Assembly: GCA_002737365.1 (NCBI GenBank)
Contig: NSIL01000012.1
Location: 1-64,000, forward strand
Length of the DNA stretch: 64,000 nucleotides
From: Acidobacterium sp.
GTDB lineage: Bacteria; Acidobacteriota; Vicinamibacteria; Vicinamibacterales; UBA2999
Reading direction: 5' to 3'
Part shown: one piece after another, positions 63,215-64,000 of the stretch
Layout: every line of letters starts with the position of its first letter
Numbering within the stretch: the stretch's first letter is position 1
Program-made: the position numbers and the translations under genes
Notes under the pieces: model-generated
The model's database searches: none
What the model was told of the DNA's origin: nothing
What the model saw: the letters and a program-made list of their open reading frames with translations, nothing else

Positions 63215-63291
63215 TGGTGCCGGAGGGCAGACTCGAACTGCCGACCCCGCGCTTATGAGACGCGTGCTCTAACCGGCTGAGCTACTCCGGC
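63215..63291 (-). tRNA. tRNA with anticodon CAU (probably elongator tRNA-Met)
   Basis: 77 bases forming a full cloverleaf: acceptor GCCGGAG/CTCCGGC, D-arm GCTC/GAGC, anticodon stem CGCGT/GCGCG with loop CTCATAA, T-arm GGCAG/CTGCC with loop TTCGAGT, discriminator A and encoded CCA. The anticodon is CAU. AGAGCAC before the anticodon stem and GGGGTC after it resemble elongator Met; tRNA-Ile(CAU), the TilS substrate, is not excluded. Lacks the initiator features (mismatched first pair). Confidence 0.95.
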
Positions 63292-63338
63292 ACGAATCTT
63301 TGATGGTACTTCACGCCCGCCGGACCGGGCAAGCGCTC

Positions 63339-63363
63339 AGGCAACCCCAAGACGGGGTGGCCT
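63339..63363 (-). terminator. Strong hairpin after the stop of the partial conserved gene
   Basis: On the minus strand AGGC-C-ACCCC-gtctt-GGGGT-T-GCCT: two stacked stems around a 5-base loop, 4 bases beyond the stop codon. No T-tract follows, so it may only be an mRNA-protecting hairpin or a rho-assisted terminator. Confidence 0.4.
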
Positions 63364-63367
63364 CCAC

Positions 63368-64000
63368 CTATTGCGACAGGCCCTCGATCAGGGCCGCGGC
63401 TAGCAGCGGCAGCATGATCTCGTGATGTCCGGTCAACGAGTAGCCCTTGCCAATGCCTGCCGTCGGCCGTGACACCACGTTGGTCAGCGGCCGATAGTGG
63501 CGCAGGAAATCGAGGTTAACGGTCGTCAGTCCCGCCAGCGACCGGCCGTCGTTGCGGGCAATGGCGACCGCCTTCAGGAACACCTCCGGCAAGACCACCG
63601 CCGAACCGCAATTCAGGAACACGCCGCCCTCGAGTTGCGCCACCGACGACGTGAAGTACTTGAAGTCGCGGAGGCTGGCTTCGCCGATCGCCGCGCCCGA
63701 CGCCTTCGGATGCATGTGGATGATGTCGGTGCCAATCGCGACGTGCGCCGTAAGGGGGATGCCGAGGCGATGAGCGTTGGCGGCAATGCTGAGCTGGGCA
63801 AACGGCGCCCGGCACTCGGCGAGGAACCGCCCGACCGATTGGCCCAGGCCCAGGCCGGCGGCGACGCCTTCGATAATGGCCTGGTTCAGTTGCGTGCCGG
63901 TCTCTTCGGCCATGCCGAAGGTGCCCGGCCCGAGCGTCGCGTCGACGTCCTCTGACGTCGCACCCGACAAGGCGATCTCGAAGTCGTGGATGATGCCGGC
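63368..64000 (-). CDS. Conserved protein of unrecognised family, 5' part outside window
   Basis: 210 visible residues; the frame stays open through the right edge (AGIIHDFEIALSGATSEDVDA), so the start is missing. Conserved-looking motifs: FGMAEETGTQLN, VAIGTDIIHMHP, GAAIGEASLRDFKYF, GGVFLNCGSAVVLPEVFLKA, TVNLDFLRHYRP and SLTGHHEIMLP. The pattern is of a soluble enzyme with an alpha/beta fold and several His and Glu in conserved positions. I recall similar proteins in Acidobacteriota but no function. Upstream of the CAU tRNA and tilS on the same strand. Confidence 0.75.
   Translation of the reverse strand, partial: AGIIHDFEIALSGATSEDVDATLGPGTFGMAEETGTQLNQAIIEGVAAGLGLGQSVGRFLAECRAPFAQLSIAANAHRLGIPLTAHVAIGTDIIHMHPKASGAAIGEASLRDFKYFTSSVAQLEGGVFLNCGSAVVLPEVFLKAVAIARNDGRSLAGLTTVNLDFLRHYRPLTNVVSRPTAGIGKGYSLTGHHEIMLPLLAAALIEGLSQ

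Overview
The window is GC-rich (roughly two thirds G+C by eye), densely coded bacterial chromosome. Genes are mostly stacked head to tail, with 4-base ATGA/GTGA overlaps and many GTG or TTG starts. Gene content (FtsH, CdaA/YbbR/GlmM, queuosine genes, DUF5916 outer-membrane protein, Gld-type ABC module) and several short dispersed repeats fit an Acidobacteriota genome, most likely of the Vicinamibacteria type. That placement is an inference from gene content; no rRNA is present to test it.

Region 1 (1-13220, minus strand) is dominated by a complete quinohemoprotein amine dehydrogenase (QHNDH) locus. Reading in the transcription direction it is qhpG (FAD mono-oxygenase), qhpA (di-haem alpha subunit), qhpD (radical SAM thioether synthase), qhpC (CTQ-bearing gamma subunit), qhpB (beta-propeller), qhpF (ABC exporter) and qhpE (leader peptidase). 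It is followed without a break by a DUF5916 outer-membrane protein, a GNAT acetyltransferase, an M28 peptidase and an ankyrin protein. All seven residues that form the CTQ cofactor and thioether rings are present in QhpC.

Region 2 (13262-23622) is pyrimidine synthesis in two operons: pyrR-pyrB-pyrC-pyrE on minus and pyrK-pyrD-pyrF on plus. The second has an extended -10 six bases before the ATG, so its mRNA is probably leaderless. Between the two operons lie an amidase, a corA pseudogene and a membrane phosphodiesterase.

Region 3 (23623-31323) holds Pal, a GT-C membrane glycosyltransferase, larE with a LysW-like acidic zinc-ribbon protein, and an ArsR-controlled Zn/Cd P-type ATPase. It also contains remnants of a response regulator and of a penicillin acylase.

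Region 4 (31363-48796) holds a Gld-type ABC export module with a DUF4340 protein and DacB, then YeiH, a NicO-like permease, an SDR and a catalytically dead trypsin-fold protein. It continues with an ALDH7-type dehydrogenase, AlaX, a histidine kinase and queC/queE. An aldehyde dehydrogenase and a repeat-domain protein survive here only as deletion-riddled pseudogenes.

Region 5 (48819-55477) carries a small bacterial microcompartment (BMC) locus: class II aldolase with a C-terminal encapsulation-like helix, one BMC-H, three BMC-P, a tiny Cys/His-rich protein with an N-terminal encapsulation-like helix, and a 2-hydroxyacid dehydrogenase. A 7-bp tandem repeat separates aldolase from shell genes.

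Region 6 (55470-64000) is a housekeeping run: pdxJ, glmM, ybbR, cdaA, folP, ftsH, tilS, a tRNA with anticodon CAU 15 bases before tilS, and the start-less part of an unrecognised conserved gene.

Two themes cut across the regions. First, a palindromic REP-like repeat (core GTCCGGCT-nn-AGCCGGAC) occurs four times; two copies lie inside coding sequence (QueC N terminus and the BMC Cys-rich protein) and two sit at the broken ends of gene remnants. Second, there are at least seven pseudogenes, several carrying multiple clean internal deletions.
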